The notes under the pieces were generated by a model. It made no database searches. It was not told where the DNA came from and worked only from the letters and a program-made list of their open reading frames with translations. A DNA stretch of 6,890 bases from Planctomycetaceae bacterium (GTDB lineage: Bacteria > Planctomycetota > Planctomycetia > Planctomycetales > Planctomycetaceae): NCBI GenBank assembly GCA_020426065.1, contig JAGQQT010000218.1, forward strand, positions 1 to 6,890, in the 5' to 3' direction. Position numbers and translations under genes: made by a program. Below, in pieces: positions 1 to 5,945 of this stretch. Numbering within the stretch: position 1 is the stretch's first letter; the number at the start of each line of letters is the position of its first letter.

Positions 1-684
1 ATTCTCTGCCATCTGAGCTGCAAAATCTACCACCATTTCTTTGCGGAAAGGTGATGAAGCTGCTGCCGTGAAAATTGTTTCTGTTTGCCATTTCCCTGCA
101 TTCAGGTACTGGTGAAGCATTCCACCCATAGGAATGGCTGTGCCGAGTGGTGTTCGAGCGAGTTCCGCACTGGAGCGATTACGATATAAAATGGCACTCA
201 ACTCGACTCCTTCCAGTTGCCAGTCAAAGTAGATGCGTGCCCGGTAGAGTTTTCGGGGGCAAAGCCAGGACTTTTTCGAATAGCCAGTGAATTTGAAATG
301 ACAATCCAGGATGTCCTGACAGGCAGCATTCAATGGTCCAATCGCCCACCCTTCATGTTCAGCCATCCAGACCAACGCATTGTGCAGCGACTCGAGCACA
401 AGTTGCTGCTTGAACTGATTCAACGTTGCACTGTTGTAAGCCGCAAAATCAAACGGCCAGGGATACATGGAACGCCCCTGTGAATAAACTGGTGGCTCCT
501 CCAGTTCATCCGTGAAAGTCAAACTGACTTTAGCGATCCCTTCAGTAACCACCTGGGGAACGATTTTACTGAGGTAATGATCAACCACAGAGGAAGCCTC
601 GCGATGGAAGCGTTGAACAAACCCTCCTTTGTAGCGTTCAACGATCGCATTATCAGCGTGAACTGCGAGGTCTCGGAGATACAT
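1..684 (-). CDS. Hypothetical protein, 3' end outside the window
   Basis: A minus-strand frame stays open from the left edge to the flavodoxin gene's stop codon at 805-807. The first ATG is at 684-682 and gives 228 residues beginning MYLRDLAVHADN, with the C terminus missing. It reads as a real soluble protein. An N-terminal helical part (residues 1-50) is followed by a beta strand around 49-58 (GIAKVSLTF). A Trp/Phe-rich patch YPWPFDF lies at about 74-80, an amphipathic helix at about 90-110, then strands around 148-170 (RARIYFDWQLEGVELSAI) and a turn with TPLGTAIPMGG near 178-188. There is no signal peptide, membrane segment or cysteine cluster. I do not recognise the family. No good Shine-Dalgarno precedes ATG 684, and TTG at 696 or 723 are possible starts. 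It lies 120 bases downstream of the flavodoxin gene. Its sampled GC (about 37-45% near its start and at the window edge) is below the 57-65% sampled in its neighbours, which hints at a lineage-specific or acquired gene. Confidence 0.7.
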   Translation of the reverse strand, partial: MYLRDLAVHADNAIVERYKGGFVQRFHREASSVVDHYLSKIVPQVVTEGIAKVSLTFTDELEEPPVYSQGRSMYPWPFDFAAYNSATLNQFKQQLVLESLHNALVWMAEHEGWAIGPLNAACQDILDCHFKFTGYSKKSWLCPRKLYRARIYFDWQLEGVELSAILYRNRSSAELARTPLGTAIPMGGMLHQYLNAGKWQTETIFTAAASSPFRKEMVVDFAAQMAEN

Positions 685-804
685 CTCGGTAATCAATTCA
701 TGAGAAAGAACAACTGCAATCAAACAATTGTGGTGAAAAACTCCAGTTACCGAAACACAGTTGTGAGACCAAAATAAATGGTATTTACTGTCAGAGACAA
801 TATG

Positions 805-1311
805 CTATTCCATTGCAATTTGTCTCGCCCATTCGACAACAGGAGCAATGCCATCGCGATCAATCCTATCGAAGCCTTCGAGCATGTCTCGTCGTTTTTC
901 TTTCGTCGGTTTGGTGTAGGCCCCGATGAACATAAACACGCGCATGAACCAGTTGAACTGACTCAGATCGAGCCGACCGCCCAAGACATGATGTGGTGCC
1001 CTGGCTATCAATTCGTCCGGGTAACTGGCGTGGAGCCATTTCTGGATCAGGGGATCATCGGGAGCGGCACCAGTCACGGAGAAGAGATAAACCGGTTTCT
1101 GCTGAATGGTATTCCAGTTGGCCCGAACCCACTTCCGCAAAGTCATCCGCATCAGAATCACGGAACTGCCCAGAACGAGAAAATCGTATTCTGATGGATC
1201 GCCAGCAGATGCGTAGGCATCAAATACAGGGAGCCCTGTGGCCTCGCTAATCCAGTTTGCATACTGAGCGGTGCTGCCATACGAACTCGAATAGAAGATG
1301 GCACCTCTCAT
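805..1311 (-). CDS. Flavodoxin-domain protein, HemG-like (protoporphyrinogen oxidase type)
   Basis: Predicted 168-residue FMN-binding flavodoxin fold. The start MRGAIFYSSSYGSTAQYA gives the first beta strand followed by the phosphate-binding loop (SSSYGSTAQYA, residues 8-18). The third strand and second FMN loop are DFLVLGSSVILMRM (43-56), followed by KPVYLFSVTGAAPDDP (72-87). GGRLDLSQFNWFMRVFMFIG (111-130) resembles the membrane-facing insert of HemG-type menaquinone-dependent protoporphyrinogen IX dehydrogenases (flavodoxin_5 family). HemG oxidises protoporphyrinogen IX for haem synthesis with electrons going to quinone. No other haem gene is adjacent, so the substrate is not proven and a general flavodoxin-like reductase is possible. 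The ATG at 1311 places the first strand at the N terminus, as in the family. An in-frame TTG at 1365 would add 18 residues of unlikely sequence. No strong Shine-Dalgarno is seen. The length is close to the roughly 175-180 residues usual for HemG. Confidence 0.85.
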   Translation of the reverse strand: MRGAIFYSSSYGSTAQYANWISEATGLPVFDAYASAGDPSEYDFLVLGSSVILMRMTLRKWVRANWNTIQQKPVYLFSVTGAAPDDPLIQKWLHASYPDELIARAPHHVLGGRLDLSQFNWFMRVFMFIGAYTKPTKEKRRDMLEGFDRIDRDGIAPVVEWARQIAME

Positions 1312-1513
1312 GGTTCGCGCATTGACCTGTGCTGGAGATCGCAGTGAAACAAACCTTCCGGTCAAAACAGATGAACGTCTATGGAAGACGACATTTTATC
1401 TATATGATGTTATTCCGAACAGACACCCACTTTACACTGTACGAACACAATCCTCCATCCTGTTGCTGGGCGGCAGAATCGAAATGGATGAGCACACTAC
1501 ATCACATGTAATT

Positions 1514-1744
1514 TCATGATTTGTTGGCAAAAAGTAAAATTCTTCCACACTGGCTGCAAGCAACTGCTGAAACTGTGCCTTCTGCCTTGAGATCACCTAA
1601 CCAGCCACGTCTGGTATCTGGAGTTGTATATGAGAGAACGCTGTCAGCCGACTGAATCTCGTTGAGACGACTTCGATCGATGATCGAAATGGGAACCATA
1701 CTCGCATTACAATCAGGGCACTTTCGCTCGGTAGTAGATGTCAT
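1514..1744 (-). CDS. Small zinc-ribbon protein (DUF6487-like)
   Basis: A 76-residue protein with two zinc-knuckle pairs: CPDC at residues 9-12 and CSQC at 63-66. The second pair is followed by GRILLFA. The linker carries RRGWLGDLKAEG (45-56), matching the W-x-G-x-L pattern in the middle of small bacterial zinc ribbons of the DUF6487 type. Those proteins usually begin CPxCG and end with a CxxCG strand, as here. The four cysteines probably bind one Zn(II). No enzymatic role is known or implied, and it may bind nucleic acid or protein. The start is well supported: GAGGA lies 4 bases before the ATG, the clearest Shine-Dalgarno in the window. It sits alone, 122 bases below the isomerase gene and about 200 bases above the flavodoxin start, so it is probably transcribed on its own or by weak readthrough. 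The family assignment is by memory of the motif layout. Confidence 0.8.
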   Translation of the reverse strand: MTSTTERKCPDCNASMVPISIIDRSRLNEIQSADSVLSYTTPDTRRGWLGDLKAEGTVSAVACSQCGRILLFANKS

Positions 1745-1830
1745 TAAATCCTCAATTCTCTGTAAGCCGTCCTGCAGGGTGGAGAAGCAACGCGTAACAC
1801 ACGTGCGGTAAGCATGATGGGGTTCACTGT

Positions 1831-1850
1831 GTTTTACCCATCCTGTAAAC
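1831..1850 (-). repeat. Imperfect inverted repeat after the isomerase gene
   Basis: GTTTTACCCATCCTGTAAAC folds on either strand with a 6-bp stem containing one bulged base and a 7-base loop. On the minus strand an outer TGTG...CACA pair could extend it. It begins 17 bases past the stop of the isomerase gene, where a terminator would be expected. There is no following run of T, so a classical intrinsic terminator is not supported. It could be a mild pause or processing hairpin, or chance. Confidence 0.25.
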
Positions 1851-1866
1851 CTGACACAAATCCGCC

Positions 1867-2655
1867 TCAGCCGAATTCTCCGGCGATGTTCTTCAAATAA
1901 GCGACTGCGTTGTCGAGGTCTTCGATTCGGTTTTCACCACCTGTGCGGCTGACGTGGATCGGGCCGCGATATCCCACTTCATCCAGCGTGGCAATCATTT
2001 CATCCCAGGCGATTTCTCCCCGACCCAGTTGCACTTCCTGTCCACCGCCGGAGAAATCCCGCACGGCATCGCGAGCGGTAAACTGCTGGATGAAGGGGCG
2101 TAATTCGCGCAGCGCCTGGAGCGGATCGGTTTCTCCCAGCAGAAAGCGGGAAGGATCAAAATCGATGGCAATCGGGCCGGAGCGAACATGCTGCAGAAAC
2201 GTTTGCAGTCTCTCGATCGATTTCCCGATCGGGATGACAGTCAGCACAACCCCCAGGTGATTACCCTGCCGTGCCAGGTCTTCAATCACCTCTTTCAACA
2301 GAGGGAAGGCTGGAGAGTCCTCAGCGGGAATTTCTCCGATCTTGATGCACAACGCCCGCACCTTCAGTTTCGCAGCCAGTTGCATTGCTTCCAGAGTCGC
2401 GGCAACGCGGGCATCAAGATTGTTTTTGTCCGTAAACGGGTGCCGGACCATGAAATTGAGGGCACTGAGCGTCAGTCCCACTTCCTTGACCAGATGCAGA
2501 AATTCCCGAATTCCGGTTTGCGTCAACTGGCGGGCAATCAGTTCGGTGCGGGCATCGCAGCGAATCTGCTGAACGGGTAACTGGGCCACCGCCCGCAAAG
2601 CCTGGCGAAGGGGAAGCTGGGTATCGGCAGTGGCCACAGAAAAAGACGTCAACAT
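1867..2655 (-). CDS. Sugar phosphate isomerase/epimerase-like TIM barrel, degenerate active site
   Basis: A 262-residue protein of the xylose-isomerase-like TIM-barrel superfamily (AP_endonuc_2, PF01261), cytoplasmic, with no signal peptide. The order of elements fits. Strand one is QQIRCDARTEL (29-39). A helix NLDARVAATLEAMQLAAKLK (79-98) leads into VRALCIKIGEIP (99-110). GVVLTVIP (135-142) is followed by IAIDFDPSRFLL (162-173). QFTARDAVRD (191-200) is followed by the hallmark EVQLGRGEIAWDEMI (207-221) and GYRGPIHVS (228-236). The wording matches a subfamily I associate with planctomycetes. Members normally show a Glu before Pro in the fifth strand, HVHARD, and a Glu in the last strand. Here these positions read Ile141, Thr193 and Ser236, and the His usual after DPx is Arg170, so the divalent-metal site looks dismantled. 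It may be a ligand-binding or regulatory relative, or an enzyme with altered chemistry. GAGAA 7 bases before the ATG supports the start. The gene is divergent from the large exported-protein gene. Confidence 0.85.
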   Translation of the reverse strand: MLTSFSVATADTQLPLRQALRAVAQLPVQQIRCDARTELIARQLTQTGIREFLHLVKEVGLTLSALNFMVRHPFTDKNNLDARVAATLEAMQLAAKLKVRALCIKIGEIPAEDSPAFPLLKEVIEDLARQGNHLGVVLTVIPIGKSIERLQTFLQHVRSGPIAIDFDPSRFLLGETDPLQALRELRPFIQQFTARDAVRDFSGGGQEVQLGRGEIAWDEMIATLDEVGYRGPIHVSRTGGENRIEDLDNAVAYLKNIAGEFG

Positions 2656-2783
2656 GTAACTTCTCAGATGCTCAAAATAGGGGTCAACAATTCAACTGCT
2701 GGTCTCGTGCCGAATTGTAGGCGGTCAGCGGGTGATTTCGAAAGTCAGCCCCGGCTCAGCCTCAACTGGTACGACCGCTACAA

Positions 2784-2798
2784 ACTGTAAATTACAGT
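2784..2798. promoter_or_regulatory. Perfect odd palindrome, candidate operator
   Basis: ACTGTAA-A-TTACAGT is a perfect 7+1+7 inverted repeat, typical in size and symmetry of a dimeric repressor or activator site. It lies 110 bases before the start of the large exported-protein gene and 128 bases before the divergent isomerase start, so one bound protein could control both. A one-base centre argues against an RNA hairpin. The cognate regulator is unknown and no regulator gene is in the window. Confidence 0.4.
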
Positions 2799-2815
2799 CA
2801 GGTACGGGTTCCGCT

Positions 2816-2832
2816 GTGCATTGCGTCGATTT
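2816..2832 (+). repeat. Upstream copy of a short direct repeat flanking the large gene
   Basis: GTGCATTGCGTCGATTT here matches GTGCATTGCGCGATTT at 5616-5631 except for one inserted T. This copy ends 76 bases before the ATG of the large gene and the other begins 4 bases after its stop. Both lie outside coding sequence and in the same orientation. Function unknown. Confidence 0.4.
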
Positions 2833-2908
2833 TTGAACAGAAGCGCTACGCATTCACTGCGGTCATACTGCGTCTGATTCTATCCCCGCTGCGAGTTCAA
2901 AACGTCTC

Positions 2909-5611
2909 ATGATAGCGATTCTATCGGGAATTCTGTTCGTGCTGATGATGCCGGTTGCGGTCTCATCTGCAGAGACGGCATCCTCCGGGGCATCCTCTCA
3001 TCTGACTCCGGAAGGAGCGGTGCCGATTCGGTACTTCTCGTTCGAAGGAGATGAGGATCGCGATTACGACCGTCAACCCGATGACTGGGTGCGTCGGCGC
3101 GGGCAGGATTTTCGTAATTATGTGATCTCGGAAATCGACTTCGAGCAGGCTCATCAGGGGCAGCGGAGTCTCCGCATTGACGCCAACGGCAGCAATGCGG
3201 CCTATTACTCCCAGCCCCTGCCCATCGATTCCCAGCATTCGTATCTCATCAAGGCGGCCATTCTGACCCGCGGGCTGAATTACAACGCGGCCGTCGTTTC
3301 GTTTTCCTTTCTGAATCATCGCAAGCAGCGGATTCAACGGGTTGTGACATCACCGGTCTCTGGTTCTCACAGCGACTGGCAGGTGATGGAACTGAAGCCG
3401 GTCAATCCCCATCCGGATATCCGTTTTGTGGTCGTCGGCTGCCACATCATTCCCAGTGAGTATTCCGACTTCGAAGGATCTGCCTGGTTTGATTCGATCA
3501 TGATAGGCAAGCTGCCCCAGCTGAATCTGGCCAGTAACTTCGAAACGCACTTCCGCCAGGCGAAATCCGAAATCGCGATCGAATCCTACGCGACTGGTCT
3601 GGATCACTCTTACAACGGCGAGAACTTCGATTACAAATTGCGGCTGCAGGCAGAAGATGTGAACGGCAACATCCTTGAACAGACCGTTCATCAACTCACT
3701 CCCACATCAGATGAGATGACAGACGATGGCCGCACGCAATGGATGCTCCCCGTATTTCCGGTCGGTTACTATCGAGTCAATGCCACACTGTTGAGGAATG
3801 ATGAGGAAATTGTCCGGCGGTCGACTTCGTTTGCCGTCTTGAATCTGCATGGCAAATCCTCAAACAAAGGCGAGTTTGGCTGGAATCTGTCCGGGCCTGA
3901 AAGCAACATTCGCCCGGAAGACATGCTGGCCATTACTCAGGAAGCTGGAATTAACTGGGTGAAAATCCCGGTCTGGGAACGGGCCTATTCCTCAGGGTCC
4001 AGTGAAACCGGGCAACTCTTAACCGGAGTGCGAAACCAGTCGATTGTTCCAGTCGGGATGCTGGTCCAGCCTCCGGAAAAAATCAGAGGCAAGTTTACTG
4101 AGCACTGGACGGGAATCAGTGAACTGTTTACTTCACCTCCCATCGTCTGGCGGGAAGCGGCGAACCAGGTGATGGCACTGTACTCCCCCACGGTTACCCG
4201 CTGGCAGCTGGGCGATGATCGTGATTCCAGCTTTGTCGGGTTGCCGCAATTTGCCGACAACATGGAAACCATTCGCGAGGAACTGCAGCGGATCGGCCAG
4301 ATCCGCCAGCTCGGTGCCCGCTGGAATGTCGGGGCGGACGTCCAGAAGAATTCCACCATTCAGAAAAACTTCCTCACGCTCGAATTCAATGAGGAGACAC
4401 CGTTTGATGAACTGTGTGCTTCGATTCAACTCGTGCATGATCGCGGTTTTGAAGCCTGGGTGATTGTCAAAGCCAGCAAACGATCTGAGGAAATGACTCC
4501 CCACGCTCGCGCCAACAGCCTGGTGCGTCGGATGATTGACGCCAAACGGAGCGGGGCCGATCTCATCTTCGCTCACGATGTCTTCGATGAAGAATACGGG
4601 CTGCTCAATATGGATGGCTCCCCGGCAGACCTGTTTCTTCCCTGGAGGACCGTTTCTCTGGCTTTGCAGGGAAGTGAATATGCTGGTTCCATTCAACTCC
4701 CCAACAAGAGTACGAATCACGTCTTTTTAAGAGAGCAGGATGCGGTGATCGTGATCTGGAACGATCAACCCACCGAAGAAGAAATCTATCTGGGCGATGA
4801 TGTTGTCCTGCACGAAGTCTGGGGAGAGCGAACCCGCCTGATGGGATCCAGTGAAAACGGCAGGCAAAAGATCAAAGTGACGCAGGTCCCCACCATTCTC
4901 ACCGGCTGTTCAACAGAATTGGCACGCTGGCGAATGGGAGTCAGTTTTGAAAAAGGACGCATCGCCAACTCCGCTTCAGAGCATGAAGACTCGCTGATCG
5001 TGACCAATACCTTCCCCTGGAACATTCAGGGAACAGTGAAAATCCATTCCGATCTGGGCTGGGAAATATCTCCCCAGCAGCTCGAACTGGCCGCTCCCAA
5101 AGCCGAACAGGTTGCCATCCCCCTTTCTATCCGGCTTCCTTCCCAGGCAACGGTTGGCGAACAAACCATTGCCATGGAGTTTGATCTGGGGGGATCGGGC
5201 TTGAGTTTCCCCTTCCTGGTTTATCGGGACTACCTGGTTGGATCCGGCGATGTCCATATGGAAGTCCACTTGAGTAAAGGGCCCAATGGAACTCTGATTG
5301 TCGAACAGCATATCACCAATGAAACCAATCCCCCGGAAAGCCTCGACTTCCGCTGTAACCTGCTGATCCGTGGCAGACGCAGAAACACCCGCAACATGAC
5401 CGGCCTTTTGAGCGGCCAGACCAGAAAAACGGTTTACGTCATCCCGGAATTCGAAACCCTTGTTTCGAAAGATCTGTGGCTAAGAGCGGAGCAGAAAAAC
5501 GGCGTCCGAACGCTCAATGAAATGCTGACCGAAGACCAGGTCCAGATGCTGATCGATCGCTCAGAAGCGAACGAGGAAGAAGCCCGCTTCCCCGGCTTGT
5601 CCGTCCGCTGA
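2909..5611 (+). CDS. Large exported protein: CBM-like domain, GH-like TIM barrel, NEW3-like tail
   Basis: 900 residues. Residues 1-21 form a hydrophobic signal peptide with probable cleavage after VSSA. Residues 40-202 look like a jelly-roll carbohydrate-binding domain (RYFSFEGDEDRD, then GQRSLRIDANGSNAAYYSQ, then DWQVMELK, ending SAWFDSIMIG). Residues 205-312 are a second beta-sandwich. From about 322 a TIM barrel resembles clan-A glycoside hydrolases: FGWNLSG, AGINWVKIPVW (346-356), VPVGMLVQPP (380-389), VTRWQLGDDRDS (429-440). GLLNMDGSPADLFLPWRT (564-581) and VWGERTRL (637-644) belong to the usual C-terminal beta domain. Residues 690-765 read like a NEW3/NPCBM-associated Ig-like domain, followed by another beta domain and an acidic tail. 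The position where such enzymes carry Asn-Glu (acid/base) reads Asp-Asp (436-437), so activity is uncertain. The substrate is unknown. It probably acts in the periplasm or at the surface on polysaccharide or glycoprotein. The ATG has no clear Shine-Dalgarno. Domain calls are by eye. Confidence 0.85.
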   Translation: MIAILSGILFVLMMPVAVSSAETASSGASSHLTPEGAVPIRYFSFEGDEDRDYDRQPDDWVRRRGQDFRNYVISEIDFEQAHQGQRSLRIDANGSNAAYYSQPLPIDSQHSYLIKAAILTRGLNYNAAVVSFSFLNHRKQRIQRVVTSPVSGSHSDWQVMELKPVNPHPDIRFVVVGCHIIPSEYSDFEGSAWFDSIMIGKLPQLNLASNFETHFRQAKSEIAIESYATGLDHSYNGENFDYKLRLQAEDVNGNILEQTVHQLTPTSDEMTDDGRTQWMLPVFPVGYYRVNATLLRNDEEIVRRSTSFAVLNLHGKSSNKGEFGWNLSGPESNIRPEDMLAITQEAGINWVKIPVWERAYSSGSSETGQLLTGVRNQSIVPVGMLVQPPEKIRGKFTEHWTGISELFTSPPIVWREAANQVMALYSPTVTRWQLGDDRDSSFVGLPQFADNMETIREELQRIGQIRQLGARWNVGADVQKNSTIQKNFLTLEFNEETPFDELCASIQLVHDRGFEAWVIVKASKRSEEMTPHARANSLVRRMIDAKRSGADLIFAHDVFDEEYGLLNMDGSPADLFLPWRTVSLALQGSEYAGSIQLPNKSTNHVFLREQDAVIVIWNDQPTEEEIYLGDDVVLHEVWGERTRLMGSSENGRQKIKVTQVPTILTGCSTELARWRMGVSFEKGRIANSASEHEDSLIVTNTFPWNIQGTVKIHSDLGWEISPQQLELAAPKAEQVAIPLSIRLPSQATVGEQTIAMEFDLGGSGLSFPFLVYRDYLVGSGDVHMEVHLSKGPNGTLIVEQHITNETNPPESLDFRCNLLIRGRRRNTRNMTGLLSGQTRKTVYVIPEFETLVSKDLWLRAEQKNGVRTLNEMLTEDQVQMLIDRSEANEEEARFPGLSVR

Positions 5612-5615
5612 GCGC

Positions 5616-5631
5616 GTGCATTGCGCGATTT
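5616..5631 (+). repeat. Downstream copy of the short direct repeat flanking the large gene
   Basis: GTGCATTGCGCGATTT, beginning 4 bases after the stop of the large gene, pairs with GTGCATTGCGTCGATTT at 2816-2832 (16 of 17 positions, one base missing). The part CGCGTGCATTGCGCG can form a 4-bp CGCG hairpin, but no T run follows. Confidence 0.4.
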
Positions 5632-5758
5632 CAGGCGGTCGCTCAAATCCTATCGAGCTGAAAGAAGTGATATCCTGTCGCTACACGCCCAAACCGTTAC
5701 GCTGGGTGCAACTGGCGAATTATGGTTTGAGAAACTCGTCATTCTTGCTTTCCACAAT

Positions 5759-5785
5759 CCCTGAAACAGGGAGCTGACGCTCCCC
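5759..5785. repeat. Overlapping perfect hairpins, candidate dispersed palindromic repeat
   Basis: Two perfect inverted repeats share the bases GGG. CCCTG-AAA-CAGGG spans 5759-5771 and GGGAGC-TGAC-GCTCCC spans 5769-5784, followed by another C. Because they overlap, only one can form at a time. The GGGAGC/GCTCCC core resembles short palindromes I recall recurring between planctomycete genes (REP-like elements), but a single copy is visible here. No T run follows, so it is not a standard terminator. It lies about 150 bases after the large gene and about 160 before the propeller ATG. Confidence 0.5.
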
Positions 5786-5945
5786 GCTTGACCTGCCTGT
5801 TTATCAGTTTGTTTTCTTGCTCCACAAACGTATTCCACTTGTTGCAAACAGCGATTCCCACGACTCGCTCGACGCGGTTGAGTTTCTGGTCTATTGTGGA
5901 CGCATTCGGTTTTTGTTCATTCCTTCTGACTGCTGCGTGTCCCTC

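Larger units (their letters stand above)
2656..2908. other. Divergent intergenic region
   Basis: 253 bases between the isomerase start and the large plus-strand gene, with no convincing ORF. It should contain both promoters. On the minus strand TACAAT (2719-2714), about 59 bases before the isomerase ATG, is a fair -10 candidate, but its -35 partner (TTCGAA at 17-base spacing) is weak. I see no good sigma-70 pair for the plus-strand gene. The region also holds the palindrome at 2784-2798 and one copy of the flanking repeat at 2816-2832, both listed separately. Confidence 0.6.
5612..5945. other. Intergenic region between the large gene and the propeller gene
   Basis: 334 bases if the propeller starts at its first ATG. 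It contains the downstream copy of the flanking repeat (5616-5631) and the overlapping hairpins (5759-5785). The last 168 bases (from 5778) are open in the propeller frame, with TTG codons at 5817 and 5913. The encoded residues there look unlike the propeller and lack a ribosome site, so I treat them as non-coding. No T-rich intrinsic terminator and no clear promoter pair were found. Confidence 0.55.

Noticed and set aside
685..807. Possible amber readthrough joining the flavodoxin and the left-edge gene, which share a frame with no other stop between them
   Set aside because: A 40-codon spacer stays open by chance in a sizeable fraction of cases, no recoding signal is visible, and the spacer residues lack domain character.
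778..1194. A 138-codon plus-strand open frame
   Set aside because: It lies opposite the flavodoxin gene, whose FMN-loop motif is clear. The plus-strand translation shows no domain character.
1672..1688. Perfect inverted repeat TTCGATC-GAT-GATCGAA
   Set aside because: It lies inside the zinc-ribbon coding sequence, where it encodes the IleIleAspArgSer segment. Codon coincidence is the simpler explanation.
2223..2234. Palindrome TCCCGATCGGGA
   Set aside because: It is within the isomerase coding sequence (Pro-Ile-Gly region), with no regulatory context.
4133..4720. A 195-codon minus-strand open frame inside the large gene
   Set aside because: It is antisense to a continuous 900-codon gene with coherent domains, and has no ribosome site or family resemblance.
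5609..5645. Possible terminator after the large gene (TGAGCG paired with CGCTCA, and a CGCG hairpin)
   Set aside because: The outer stem has only six pairs around a long loop, the inner one four pairs, and no T run follows.
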